From Saccharospirillum salsuginis (GTDB taxonomy: Bacteria; Pseudomonadota; Gammaproteobacteria; Pseudomonadales; Natronospirillaceae): a stretch of 64,000 bases of DNA. The stretch is from contig NZ_BMXR01000005.1 of the NCBI RefSeq assembly GCF_014651855.1, positions 133,471-197,470 on the forward strand, in the 5' to 3' direction. How positions within the stretch are numbered: position 1 is the stretch's first letter; every line of letters starts with the position of its first letter. The position numbers were made by a program, and so were the translations under genes. Below the pieces are notes generated by a model. The model did not search any database, had not been told where the DNA came from, and saw only the letters and a program-made list of their open reading frames with translations. This document shows positions 1-8,668 of the stretch, in pieces.

Positions 1-129
1 GGCGAATACCTCTATACGAACGGTGTTGGCAACGCCTATCGAATTGAATCGGATGGTGCGCTCGTACGACTGGATGACAACAGTTTCCCGGGCATTGAGA
101 ATGACATGGTGGTTGTCAGGCCAAGATAG
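1..129 (+). CDS. C-terminal fragment of an unknown protein (open at window edge)
   Basis: An open frame runs from the first base to a TAG at 127-129 and encodes about 42 residues ending ENDMVVVRPR. The start lies outside the window. The composition is protein-like, with alternating polar and hydrophobic residues as in beta-rich proteins, but no motif is recognisable, so no function is assigned. It is convergent with the ABC exporter genes and separated from them by a short hairpin. Confidence that it is coding is moderate because only the tail is visible. Confidence 0.5.
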   Translation, partial: GEYLYTNGVGNAYRIESDGALVRLDDNSFPGIENDMVVVRPR

Positions 130-159
130 CACCTATCCAGCAATGGGGGGGGATCAGTC

Positions 160-178
160 CGGGGCTCATGGAGCCCCG
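160..178. terminator. Hairpin between convergent genes
   Basis: A GC-rich inverted repeat GGGGCTC-ATG-GAGCCCC (161-177, extended by one C-G pair) lies between the stop at 129 and the exporter gene end at 227. No clear T-run follows on either strand. Termination is inferred from its position between convergent genes. Confidence 0.45.
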
Positions 179-226
179 ACTGCCCAGGAGAGTTATAGCG
201 ACAGACGGGCCCACCAGGCACCCGAG

Positions 227-2014
227 TCACGACAGCACAACTTCCTCACCAGCCTCATCCGGGTCATCAGCCTGCTGCAATAACCCGGCGTAAACACCGT
301 TTTGCGCCAGCAACTGCTCGTGGTTGCCCTGCTCCACAACGCGCCCCTGGTCGAGCACCAGGATGGTATCGCTGTGCCGGATCGTACTCAGGCGGTGGGC
401 AATCGCGATCACGGTCCGGTCTTTGAACAGTCGGCTGATTGCGCGTTGAATCAGGTTCTCGGTGACCGAATCGACGGAGCTGGTCGCTTCATCGAGCATG
501 ATCACCTGGCCGCCTTGGGCGACGGCGCGGGCAAAGGAAATCAGTTGCGTCTGGCCGGCGCTGAGGTTGCCGCCGTTGCCGTCCAGTTCCATGTCATAGC
601 CGCCCGGCAGGGTCTGGATGAAGCCATCGGCATACACGTAGCGTGCGGCTTCGCGTATCTGTTCACGGTCGATGTCGGGTTTGCCGAGGCCGATGTTGAA
701 GGCGATGCTTTCATCGAACAGGTACACGTCCTGCTGCATCAGCGAAAACAGATGCATGGCGTCTTCGATCGACAGGGACGAGAGTTCGATACCGTTGAGC
801 AGGATGCTGCCTTCGTAGTCCTGGTAGACCTTTGAAATCAACCGCAGGATCGTCGATTTACCGGAACCGGTTGTGCCCACTAACGCCAACTGGTGGCCCT
901 TGTCCAATTTGAAGGACACGTTTCTCAGTACCCAGGGGGCATCGTCCGCGTAGCGGAAGGACACATCCCGGAACTCCAGCGACTCGAAGGTCCGCAACCG
1001 GTCACCCAGGTCGTTTTTGCCGATCAGGTTCCGGCCGTCTTCTTCCAGCGGTTCCTGAAAGAGTTCGTCGATGTGGTCGAAGGCCGCGAACGACCGCTGT
1101 ATGGCGGCGATCTGGCCGGTGAAGTCACGCAGCGGTACGAAGACCTTTTCCATGTTGTTGATGAAGGCTATCAGCACGCCGAGCGTCACGGCCTCCTGCA
1201 CCACCTTACCGGAGCCGTACCAAATGATCAGACCGATGGTGATGGTGGTCACACCGGTAATCACCGAAAACAGCACGGCATCGTATTTGTTGGACTTCAA
1301 CTGGGCGTGCAAAAACTCCTGCGTGTAGTCGGCATAGCGCCGCTCAACTTCCTCTTCGGCCCCGTACAACTGTACGGTCTTGACGCCGAGCAGGCACTCC
1401 TGCAGATACCCGGTGCCCTTGGCCAGAGCACTGCGGGTAATCTGATACATGCTGCGCAGTTTGTTGCGGATCAGCTTGGTGATGTAGAGCACCGGCGGAA
1501 AGACGGTCAGCACGATCAGGGTCAGTTTCCAGTCGATGGCCAGCATCAGGATGATCAGGGCGATGGTGTTGATCAGGTCCCGCACCATCGACAGAACCCC
1601 CATGACGAAGGAGTCGGATATGGCTTCCAGGTCGCTGGTCAGACGCGACAGGGTGACGCCCGTCGGTGTCCGGTCGAAATAGGTTCGGGGCAGTTTCAGG
1701 ATGCGGCCGAACAGCACCATGCGGATATCGAACAGGGTGAACTGCCCGGTTTTGCGCAGGAAATACGAATAGCAGGAATCGGCGATGTAGTTGACGACGA
1801 CCACACCGACCATGAGCCCGATCAGCAGGGGCAAGCCGTCGTATTCGCCGACGGACAGGTAGTCGTCAATGATCTGGATGGTCAGCCACGGAAACAGCAG
1901 GTTGGTCGCGATGGACAGCGGTAACATGGCGACGCCGATCAGGCCCCAGGTTTTATACGGCTTGGCGAACTGCAGAAAGCGGCGGATGTAGCCAATGTCG
2001 AGCCCCTTGATCAT
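227..2014 (-). CDS. ABC exporter half-transporter, canonical ATP site (MdlB-like)
   Basis: This is a 595-residue fused membrane/ATPase half-transporter of the multidrug or lipid exporter type. The first 320 or so residues hold six predicted membrane helices (ABC type-1 exporter domain). The nucleotide-binding domain follows, with Walker A GTTGSGKST near residue 388, signature LSAGQTQL, Walker B VIMLDEATSSVD with the catalytic Glu, and H-loop AIAHRLST. The gene starts four bases inside the end of the upstream half-transporter (ATG overlapping its stop), so the pair is translationally coupled. A heterodimer with the neighbour is inferred: this subunit keeps the catalytic Glu and the partner does not. 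The substrate is unknown; drug or peptide/lipid export is the family range. Confidence 0.88.
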   Translation of the reverse strand: MIKGLDIGYIRRFLQFAKPYKTWGLIGVAMLPLSIATNLLFPWLTIQIIDDYLSVGEYDGLPLLIGLMVGVVVVNYIADSCYSYFLRKTGQFTLFDIRMVLFGRILKLPRTYFDRTPTGVTLSRLTSDLEAISDSFVMGVLSMVRDLINTIALIILMLAIDWKLTLIVLTVFPPVLYITKLIRNKLRSMYQITRSALAKGTGYLQECLLGVKTVQLYGAEEEVERRYADYTQEFLHAQLKSNKYDAVLFSVITGVTTITIGLIIWYGSGKVVQEAVTLGVLIAFINNMEKVFVPLRDFTGQIAAIQRSFAAFDHIDELFQEPLEEDGRNLIGKNDLGDRLRTFESLEFRDVSFRYADDAPWVLRNVSFKLDKGHQLALVGTTGSGKSTILRLISKVYQDYEGSILLNGIELSSLSIEDAMHLFSLMQQDVYLFDESIAFNIGLGKPDIDREQIREAARYVYADGFIQTLPGGYDMELDGNGGNLSAGQTQLISFARAVAQGGQVIMLDEATSSVDSVTENLIQRAISRLFKDRTVIAIAHRLSTIRHSDTILVLDQGRVVEQGNHEQLLAQNGVYAGLLQQADDPDEAGEEVVLS

Positions 2015-3768
2015 GCGCTTTCCTCCACATCGTGCTGTTGCAGTTCCCAGGTTTCCCGGTAGTAGTCACTGCTGTCGAGCAATTGCTCGTGTGTGCCCCG
2101 GGCAATGATTTCACCGTTGTGCAGCACCAGTATCTTGTCCAGGTTTTCCAGCGCGCTGATGCGATGCGAGACCACCAGTACCGACTGCTGCCCGATGCGG
2201 TTGAACAGGCCGCCGAGGATTTTGCGTTCCGTCTCGTAATCCACGGCGGAGAGCACATTGTCCATGATGATCAGGTCGGCCGGGCTGAGCAGTGCCCGGG
2301 CGATGCTCAGACGTTGCTTCTGGCCACCGGAGAGCATAATGCCCTTTTCGCCCACCAGGGTCTGGTCGCCGTCCTGAAAGCGCGAGACGTCGTCGCTCAA
2401 CTGGCTCAGCGCCAGGACCTCGTTGACCTGGTGTTTGTCGATGGGCTGCCCATCGGTCCCGAAGCGGACATTGGCTTCCACCGTATCGGAGAACAGGTAG
2501 GGCTCCTGGGTGATGGTGCGCACCGTGCCCCGCCACTGCCGGCGCGGCATGCGGGCAACGTCGTCCTCACCCCAGAAAATATGCCCTTCGGGGACATCGA
2601 GATGGTGGTTGATGCAGTTCACCAGCGTCGTTTTACCCGCTCCGATGCTGCCCAGCACGCCGACCTTTTCACCGGGGGCGATGTCGAAGCTGATGTCGTT
2701 CAGCGTCAGGGTGTCCTGCCCCGGGTAGGCGTAGTTCAGATGACGCACACTGAGGGTCCGCTCGGCGGGCGCGGACGCCCCAGGCTCAGGCAGGCTGCGA
2801 TCCGTCTCCGGAATCTCGGCGTGAAGAATGGACTGGACGCTTTCGATGCTGACCATCCCCATCTGATAGACCACGGCAATCCGCCCCAGTTGCGCCAGAG
2901 GCAACGCCAACAGCGCGGAATACGACAGGAAGGCGGTCATCTCCCCCAGCGTCAGCCCCTGTTGCAGGACCATGTAGCCCCCGAGCCCGAGGATCACGAC
3001 TTTCATCAGGTCGTTCGCGTAGTCCAGCAACGGCAGGATGAATGTCTGTATCCGGGTCACACGCATGATGGTATCCAGCAGACGGGTGTTCACCCGCTCG
3101 ACTTCGTCCGACACCCAGGGGCCCATCTGCTGGTTCTTGATCAAATCGATGCCGGAGAGGTAGTTCATCAGCTGTTCGGACAGCCGTTGCAGCCGCTGCA
3201 TGCGCTCGGTCTGATACTTGCGCATCCGCAAAAAGCCCTGGTTGAAGGCAATGAACGCCACCGCCACCGGAATGACCGAATACAGCATCAGTGAGGGCGA
3301 AATGCGCCACATCCAGATCGGGGTCAGCGACAGGGCAAAGATCACGTTGACGGTCTGCAGGAAGCCAATGCCGTAGAACAGCCGGATGCCGTTCATGTCG
3401 TTGTTGATGATGGAAATCAGCTTGCCGGACTGAAACTGCTGATGGTAGGCGTTGGGCAGCCGGTTCAGCCGGTAAAACAGATCGTTTTTCAGCGTCGCCT
3501 CGGTAATCCGCCCCGGGTTCAGGGCATACATCCTGGAGAGGATGCGCACGAAGACCATGACGACCGAAAACGCCACCACCCACATGACGTACTCGTTCAG
3601 GTTGCTGCGGGCGGCCGGGTCGGCCTTGCCGAGCAGGTCGATGGCCTGCTGAATGTAACGCGGAATCTCAACCTGCAGCCAGTTGACCAGGAAAATACAG
3701 GCCACGGCAATCAGGTACGACCACTTGTTCAGCAAGAAGTAGTGCAGAATGAATTGGCGTTTAGTCAT
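2011..3768 (-). CDS. ABC exporter half-transporter with degenerate Walker B (MdlA-like)
   Basis: A 585-residue half-transporter starting MTKRQF. An upstream extension of the frame to 4143 looks non-coding and lacks a ribosome site at its start. The first 330 or so residues form the six-helix exporter domain. The ATPase part shows Walker A GSIGAGKTT, signature LSGGQKQRLS and a Walker B reading LIIMDNVLSAVD, where the residue that is Glu in active sites is Asn. This asymmetry is typical of heterodimeric exporters (BmrCD, TM287/288 type) with one degenerate ATP site. The start codon overlaps the last codons of the small gene at 3761-4009 by 8 bases, so all three genes probably form one leftward operon. 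Confidence 0.85.
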   Translation of the reverse strand: MTKRQFILHYFLLNKWSYLIAVACIFLVNWLQVEIPRYIQQAIDLLGKADPAARSNLNEYVMWVVAFSVVMVFVRILSRMYALNPGRITEATLKNDLFYRLNRLPNAYHQQFQSGKLISIINNDMNGIRLFYGIGFLQTVNVIFALSLTPIWMWRISPSLMLYSVIPVAVAFIAFNQGFLRMRKYQTERMQRLQRLSEQLMNYLSGIDLIKNQQMGPWVSDEVERVNTRLLDTIMRVTRIQTFILPLLDYANDLMKVVILGLGGYMVLQQGLTLGEMTAFLSYSALLALPLAQLGRIAVVYQMGMVSIESVQSILHAEIPETDRSLPEPGASAPAERTLSVRHLNYAYPGQDTLTLNDISFDIAPGEKVGVLGSIGAGKTTLVNCINHHLDVPEGHIFWGEDDVARMPRRQWRGTVRTITQEPYLFSDTVEANVRFGTDGQPIDKHQVNEVLALSQLSDDVSRFQDGDQTLVGEKGIMLSGGQKQRLSIARALLSPADLIIMDNVLSAVDYETERKILGGLFNRIGQQSVLVVSHRISALENLDKILVLHNGEIIARGTHEQLLDSSDYYRETWELQQHDVEESA

Positions 3769-4009
3769 CGGCCTTCTCGGGGTCGCAGCGGGTGGCTGTT
3801 TCGGAGCAGTGGGCGGGCGGCTCGATGCCGTACTCGTTCTGACAGGCGCGGATGATGGCGTGACGGACGTCGCACTGGTCTTCCAAGGCGTCGAGCAGCC
3901 AGACCGGCAGGCGGACGGGTCGGGTTTTGATGCCGGGTTTGCGGCCACAGCCGGGCCGGGCGCCACCGTGGCCGCAGCAGCCGTCCGGCTTGTTGGTCGA
4001 ATCGGGCAA
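3761..4009 (-). CDS. Small putative DNA-binding protein upstream of the ABC exporter
   Basis: An 82-residue protein starting with TTG, preceded by a GGAGA ribosome site about 8 bases away. It contains GGARPGCGRK followed by RPVRLPVWLLDALE. That is a basic arm, a short strand and an amphipathic helix, reminiscent of ribbon-helix-helix proteins but too divergent to assign. It contains several Cys and His (CCGHGG near the start, HCSETATRC near the end), so metal sensing is possible. Its stop overlaps the start of the exporter gene by 8 bases, and a perfect 18-bp palindrome lies 22 bases upstream of its start. Together these suggest an autoregulated operon; this is inference. An alternative frame over the same DNA starting at 4043 has no comparable features. 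Confidence 0.6.
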   Translation of the reverse strand: MPDSTNKPDGCCGHGGARPGCGRKPGIKTRPVRLPVWLLDALEDQCDVRHAIIRACQNEYGIEPPAHCSETATRCDPEKADD

Positions 4010-4030
4010 GGGAAGTCTCCAGGGAGTTTT

Positions 4031-4048
4031 GAAAAGTGTACACTTTTC
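4031..4048. promoter_or_regulatory. Perfect 18-bp palindrome, candidate operator
   Basis: GAAAAGTGTACACTTTTC is a perfect inverted repeat centred between 4039 and 4040. It sits 22 bases upstream of the TTG start of the small gene, where a leftward promoter would be. The core GTGTACAC is typical of dimeric repressor sites. The binding protein is unknown; the adjacent small basic protein is the obvious candidate. Confidence 0.6.
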
Positions 4049-4294
4049 ATCTGAGAAGTACAGCCCGGACTCTCCCGGTTCGCCATGGGCGCAGCTGGCG
4101 GGCGCAACCTACGCGGCCAGAGCCCCCGGTTGGCGGCTTGCACTCCCCTAAAAAACGACTAAAACTAGCTCTCATGTGCGCAGGACGGTGCCTTCACCGA
4201 TGCACGCAGGGTGGGACACATACCAATCCGGTATGCCGTGTGCCCCGGACGTTGGGACAAAGGGCCATCCGCCCCTCATCAGAGGAAACCGATC

Positions 4295-4702
4295 ATGATA
4301 GCCGAAACGCTGTTCGGGATTGGCAAGGACCTCTTCGGTATTTTTTCAAAGCTGGATGAAAGACGGCTGCAACGCACGGTCCGCGTGGCCGAGTATTTCT
4401 CCAATCTCGCTCAGATCATTGAAGACACCAGCGCCTACCTTAAACAGGGCGATTACCCGCATGGGGAATGCGAGAACCTCCGGTTCCATGCCACCAAGAT
4501 GAAAGGCACCATAGGCGATCTCATCGGCGAAGGTGAGGCGGAGGCCTACGCCAATCGAGTGATGGACGTCTGGGAAATCGAGCAAATGCACGCCGAACTG
4601 ATCGGCGTCAGCCCGCAGGAGCGGGAAGACAAACTCAAAATTCTGGATGAAGCGGCTGGCTATTTCCGCGGTGTGGCAGCGCACCTGAGGGTGATGAGTT
4701 AG
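4295..4702 (+). CDS. Hypothetical helical protein, 135 aa
   Basis: The ATG at 4295 is preceded by AGAGGAAAC at good spacing; the frame is open further upstream but has no ribosome site there. The product begins MIAETLFGIGKDLFGIF, a hydrophobic Gly-containing amphipathic segment that may associate with membranes. The rest is predicted to be almost entirely alpha-helical and acidic, with two Cys-free helices at the end. I do not recognise the family. It stands alone between the exporter operon (divergent) and a small membrane protein (convergent). Codon use is ordinary for the window. Confidence 0.65.
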   Translation: MIAETLFGIGKDLFGIFSKLDERRLQRTVRVAEYFSNLAQIIEDTSAYLKQGDYPHGECENLRFHATKMKGTIGDLIGEGEAEAYANRVMDVWEIEQMHAELIGVSPQEREDKLKILDEAAGYFRGVAAHLRVMS

Positions 4703-4894
4703 CATTGGGTGAAACGTAGGCGATAAGTCACCGCTCAAGATCGGTAAACCGGAATCCGCTCATCGAGGGTGCGGTAGTGGAGCGTTTCTCCGGCCGCGCC
4801 AACTGTGCGGTTCAGCCATGTCGAATGGCCGGATGTAAGGCACTGTGTTTGTGAGGGATACCCGGTTTTTCTCCTGTTTACTGTCGGCAGGAAG

Positions 4895-5245
4895 TTAAAG
4901 GAAAAACGAAGCCACCAACACCAATAACGGAGGCAGGCTGGCTACAAACAATACGAACCCCATTTGGGAGGTCAGACGCCCATTTTCCAGTTCATTCCCC
5001 ACACGATCATAATCGCCGACCAAGCTATTGGCTTCGTAGGATTCCCCTTCACTGAATTGGGCATTTTTCCCGTGGTTACCGCCCGACCACATGAATACAG
5101 CCAGCACCCATAGGACGGCGACCACAAGGAGAACCAGATCGAGCGGGTGAGTCGACTTGAAAGCCTCGACATACCGAAGCAGCAGGAAGATACCGGTGGC
5201 TGCGATCATGTTGATGATGACTACGTGTTTTATCAATGACTTCAT
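4895..5245 (-). CDS. Small inner-membrane protein, 116 aa
   Basis: Three hydrophobic segments are visible: residues about 6-26 (VVIINMIAATGIFLLL), 35-55 (LDLVLLVVAVLWVLAVFMW) and the C-terminus (FVLFVASLPPLLVLVASFFL). A polar, acidic loop of about 35 residues separates the second and third. The start MKSLIKH is preceded by AGAGGGAT. The AT-rich composition is lower in GC than the surrounding housekeeping-like genes. It is convergent with the gene at 4295 and divergent from the metalloprotease-like gene at 5405. No known domain is recognised. Confidence 0.65.
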   Translation of the reverse strand: MKSLIKHVVIINMIAATGIFLLLRYVEAFKSTHPLDLVLLVVAVLWVLAVFMWSGGNHGKNAQFSEGESYEANSLVGDYDRVGNELENGRLTSQMGFVLFVASLPPLLVLVASFFL

Positions 5246-5404
5246 GAGATCCCTCTTTTCCTAGAAAAGCTGTTTTGATGCTATCACTAAAACAGGGTGA
5301 AGATAATGGGAACCACCATCGGTCTGGCCTTTCGTTGCGGGCTCTGCCAGAGTAGCTGCCCAAACGACTGGGCACAGTTAATTAATAGGCCAAGGAGAAT
5401 TGTA

Positions 5405-5971
5405 ATGAAATTTGGAGCGGCATTCGAAACGGCTGTTATTTTGTCAGCCACACCAAGCTGGGCGGAAGAGTATTTTGAACCTATGGACAAAATGCACTTA
5501 ACGTCCGCTGAAAGAGAGTGGATACACAAGTATGCCCCCTTGGCATTTGATTGGGTCGAAGAAGCCGAGGCTAACACATTGACCGTAGGTCGAAAGCTGT
5601 CGGATGCTGAAATCGAGTTGGCCAAGTCTCTGTCCGTCAAAAACCCGGAAAGAATACGGGTACTGGTTACAAGTGATTTCCCGGTTCCTTCGAATAAGGA
5701 CCTTTACACTGCGTTCCAAAATCACGGGTTTGTATTCGCTGATTCGGCGGGGATGACCTTAGGGCATGCCGTCTTCATTAAGCCCGAGCACGAAGATGAC
5801 ATCCAACTACTGGCCCACGAATTCGCACATGTAGCCCAGGCGGAAGCACACGGTTTGCGGTCTTTCCTGGTCAGTTACCTCGCAGGATTGAAAATGTACG
5901 GCTACATGGATTCACCACTGGAGAGTGAAGCAAGAGCAAAAGCCTGGCGTTCGGCCAATGGAACTGACTGA
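5405..5971 (+). CDS. Putative secreted zinc metalloprotease (HExxH), 188 aa
   Basis: The start at 5405 has a strong AAGGAGAA ribosome site; the longer frame from 5297 lacks one. The N-terminus (KFGAAFETAVILSATPSWAEE) resembles a short signal peptide cleaved after SWA. Near residue 139 the sequence LLAHEFAHVAQ carries the HExxH zinc motif, and ESEARA about 40 residues later offers a third ligand Glu as in gluzincin-like families. The arrangement resembles small DUF4157-like or hypothetical exported peptidases, but I cannot name the family. It is a single gene of lower GC, flanked by genes of unknown function, which fits an acquired accessory gene. Confidence 0.6.
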   Translation: MKFGAAFETAVILSATPSWAEEYFEPMDKMHLTSAEREWIHKYAPLAFDWVEEAEANTLTVGRKLSDAEIELAKSLSVKNPERIRVLVTSDFPVPSNKDLYTAFQNHGFVFADSAGMTLGHAVFIKPEHEDDIQLLAHEFAHVAQAEAHGLRSFLVSYLAGLKMYGYMDSPLESEARAKAWRSANGTD

Positions 5972-6185
5972 ATAGTCCGGACTCAGGTCAGAGCGTAGTC
6001 CACCAGCGCCGGTCGGTTGACCATGACGAGGATACACTCTTGCTTGCGCTCAGGCAGGTGGTCTAGGCTGGTTCTCTTTGAAATACGTTAATATGGGTGG
6101 CCAGCGGCGCCTACTGTGCGCTTCAGCATTTTCGAATGGCGCTCAGGGAAAGTCGGTACAGGCACCCATAACTGAGGTTGATGCT

Positions 6186-8033
6186 ATGTCAAATTCGAGA
6201 ATTGTCCTGATTGACCGCCACCCCGGGCGCTCCGCACAGAGCATTGGTATGGCCAAGGTACTGGGCACCGACCCGGAGCTGATTCATGAACCCTCGGTGG
6301 GTGTCGTGGGGACCAAGGGTGACAGCCAGTGTTACCTGGGCGTGCAGAGCAAGGTGGAAGCCATTCATGCGCATCTGAAATCACGCGTCGGCCGGTCGGA
6401 AGGACAACTCAAATACCGCCTGGTGCAGCCCGAATACACCATTGCCACCTCCGATGGCATCCGCAACGGTACCTCGGAGATGCGCTACTCGCTGCTGGGC
6501 CGGGAGGTGACCCAGGACAGCCTCTGTGAGCACCTGGAAGCCACCGGTCTGGCCGGTGTGATTGCGGTGGTCGCGTGCGACAAGCCGCCGGTCGGCACCC
6601 TCTCGGCGGTGCTGGAACACAATGAGCCCGCCATCATCATGTCGGACGGGACCATCCATCCGGGCTGCGACCCGGCCACCGGCGAGCCGCTGGACATCGT
6701 CAGCGCCTATCAAACGGCTGGGAGTCCGGACCTGGCCCTGCGCGAGCGGGTGTCCGCCCATGCCTGCCCGGGCATCGGCAGCTGTGGTGGCATGTTCACC
6801 TACAACACCATGCAGACCTTTATTGGCGTGCTGGGCCTGCAGCCGCTGCACATGGTGGCGGCCGCGTCGGATGACTCGCGTCGTGAAACTGAATTTGCCG
6901 AGCAACTGGTGGAGTACCTGGCGCGGATGATCGACAGCGGCCTGAAACCCCGTGACATCGTCAGCCCGGATTCCCTGCGCAACGCACTGATCGTGGCGAT
7001 GGCCGTAGGCGGGTCCACCAACGTCGTGCTGCACACGCCGGAGATCGCCCGCGCCGCCGGTTTCGAGCACTTCTGGCGGGACATCATGACGCCGGAAGAG
7101 TTCAATAAGCTGTCGCGCGACATCGTACCGGTACTGACCAATGCCCGGCCGTACGGCAAGTACTCCATGCTCGACATCGACCGGGTGGGCGGTGTGCCGG
7201 TGATCGTGAAGGAGCTGCTGGACGCGGGCCTGCTCAATGGCGATGCGATGACCTGTACGGGCCAGACCCTGGCCGAACAGATCGACGCGCTCAACCCACC
7301 GTCGCCCGATGGGGATGTCATTTTGCCAGTGAACGCCCCCTACAAGCCAACCGGCGGTCTGCGTTTGCTCGGCGGTAACCTGTCGCCCGACTACTCCGCG
7401 ATCCTCAAGCTCGCCGGTGTCGAGGGTGGGCTCGACGACAACCTGTTCAAAGGCCGTGCCCGGGTATTCGAGGGTGAACGGGACCTGCTGACAGAACTCG
7501 ATGAACACCCGGACCGGTTCCAGAATAACGACATGATCATCGTCCGGTATTGCGGGCCGACCGGTGCGCCCGGCATGCCTGAAATGCTCGACCCCACCTC
7601 GCGCATCACCGCATTGTGTCGTGAACGCAATATCGTCGTCGCGTTAATGACCGACGCTCGTTTCTCAGGAGGGTCTGTGGGGCTGGTGATCGGCCACGTG
7701 GGTCCGGAAGCTGCGCTGGGTGGCCCCATTGCCCTGGTGGAAGACGGCGATGAGATCATTGCCGACCTGAATACCAATGAACTGAATTGCACGCAGCTCG
7801 CGGACCAGGCGACTTTTAATGCGCGCAAGGCGGCATGGAACAAGACGGTGGAAGAGCACGGGGGGACACACCCCAATGTCGGGCTGGCCGACACTCGCTT
7901 ACTCCACCGCGCCCGCCACTCGGCCGTGCCGGCCAGCCGTGGTGGAGGTCTGCATCCAAACCACGAAGTCTGGGTGCGGGATGTGCGTGTGCCGGAAGCG
8001 TCCGGATTCAAGCCGACCAACAAGTACCGTTAG
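6186..8033 (+). CDS. IlvD/Edd family dehydratase (dihydroxy-acid dehydratase-like)
   Basis: A 615-residue member of the IlvD/Edd family, which dehydrates dihydroxy or sugar acids using an Fe-S cluster. Visible family blocks are VACDKPPVGTLSAV (first cluster Cys region), CPGIGSCGGMFTYNTMQ (second Cys region), AVGGSTNVVLHTPEIA, RYCGPTGAPGMPEM, and near the C-terminus ARFSGGSVGLVIGHVGPEA with the conserved active-site Ser region. The ATG at 6186 follows a GAGG. The frame is open to 6078, but that region reads poorly. Length and motifs fit the family. Substrate (branched-chain precursor versus a sugar acid) cannot be decided; the absence of other ilv genes nearby makes a sugar- or hydroxy-acid role as likely as amino-acid synthesis. 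Confidence 0.85.
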   Translation: MSNSRIVLIDRHPGRSAQSIGMAKVLGTDPELIHEPSVGVVGTKGDSQCYLGVQSKVEAIHAHLKSRVGRSEGQLKYRLVQPEYTIATSDGIRNGTSEMRYSLLGREVTQDSLCEHLEATGLAGVIAVVACDKPPVGTLSAVLEHNEPAIIMSDGTIHPGCDPATGEPLDIVSAYQTAGSPDLALRERVSAHACPGIGSCGGMFTYNTMQTFIGVLGLQPLHMVAAASDDSRRETEFAEQLVEYLARMIDSGLKPRDIVSPDSLRNALIVAMAVGGSTNVVLHTPEIARAAGFEHFWRDIMTPEEFNKLSRDIVPVLTNARPYGKYSMLDIDRVGGVPVIVKELLDAGLLNGDAMTCTGQTLAEQIDALNPPSPDGDVILPVNAPYKPTGGLRLLGGNLSPDYSAILKLAGVEGGLDDNLFKGRARVFEGERDLLTELDEHPDRFQNNDMIIVRYCGPTGAPGMPEMLDPTSRITALCRERNIVVALMTDARFSGGSVGLVIGHVGPEAALGGPIALVEDGDEIIADLNTNELNCTQLADQATFNARKAAWNKTVEEHGGTHPNVGLADTRLLHRARHSAVPASRGGGLHPNHEVWVRDVRVPEASGFKPTNKYR

Positions 8034-8121
8034 CCCCCAGACCCGCGTGTGCTCGGTTTGCCGGACTCTGAGCCGGGTGTTGACGATGTGCCGGAACTAG
8101 CATCGGCCGGAGAGGAAGCGT

Positions 8122-8505
8122 ATGGAATTCAGGAACGATCCGAACTTGCCTGAACCGGACTTTCCGGGCAGCCACATGGTCCTGGATGATCGGTATGTGT
8201 TCATTTCCGGCCTGGTCGCGGCCGATTTGAGAGCGGACACGCCCGAATTGGGCGATGTTGCCACGGAAACCGATGCCGTCATGCGGGCGCTGGACAGCAT
8301 GCTGAAATCCGTGGGGTCCGGCCTTGAAAGCGCGGTAAGAGTGGATGTCCATCTGGCGGATCTGCGCGATATCGACGCCATGGCCCGCGTGTACGAGGCT
8401 TTCTTCAAGCCGGGTCGCTATCCCGCCCGGACGTGTACGGAATCGCCCCGTTTGTGTGGCGGTTGCCGTGTCGAGATCACTGTGATGGCCCGTCGCGCTT
8501 TGTAA
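8122..8505 (+). CDS. RidA/YjgF family protein
   Basis: A 127-residue protein of the RidA (YjgF/Rid) fold. It shows YVFISGLVAADL, an acidic helix ATETDAVMRALDSML, VRVDVHLADLRDIDAMARVYEAFF and the RYPARTCTESPRLCGGCRVEI block that contains the conserved Arg binding the carboxylate of imine substrates. The family deaminates reactive enamines/imines or has divergent roles. GAGAGGAAG precedes the ATG. It lies 88 bases after the dehydratase and may share its transcript; a pairing of a dehydratase that makes enol intermediates with a Rid protein is plausible but unproven. Confidence 0.8.
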   Translation: MEFRNDPNLPEPDFPGSHMVLDDRYVFISGLVAADLRADTPELGDVATETDAVMRALDSMLKSVGSGLESAVRVDVHLADLRDIDAMARVYEAFFKPGRYPARTCTESPRLCGGCRVEITVMARRAL

Positions 8506-8570
8506 AGAATGCTCTTTACCGGACATAGGCCTGTCGATTTCCCGGATTCTCGTTCGACTACCCGTTGAAA

Positions 8571-8606
8571 GGCGCGACGGGACCTGCCCGCAGGCGTCCC
8601 GTCGCC
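8571..8606. terminator. GC-rich hairpin after the RidA gene
   Basis: GGCGCGACGGGAC and GTCCCGTCGCC flank a 12-base loop, an 11-bp-plus stem 65 bases beyond the RidA stop. Only weak T content follows. Probable transcription end of the dehydratase-RidA unit. Confidence 0.5.
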
Positions 8607-8668
8607 TATTCGAGGGGCAGTGTAACTGCGCCGGATTGGCAATCATTCGAGCTTACAGGAGACACATC

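Noticed and set aside
2011..4143. Extended 710-residue version of the exporter subunit
   Set aside because: The added 125 N-terminal residues are Pro/Ala/Ser/Arg-rich out-of-frame reading of the small gene at 3761-4009; the ATG at 3768 gives a normal exporter start.
4213..4247. Imperfect hairpin with GGGACACATACC and GGTATGCCGTGTGCCC
   Set aside because: Four bases are unpaired in one arm and the repeat has no promoter or gene relation that I could establish; left out of the feature list.
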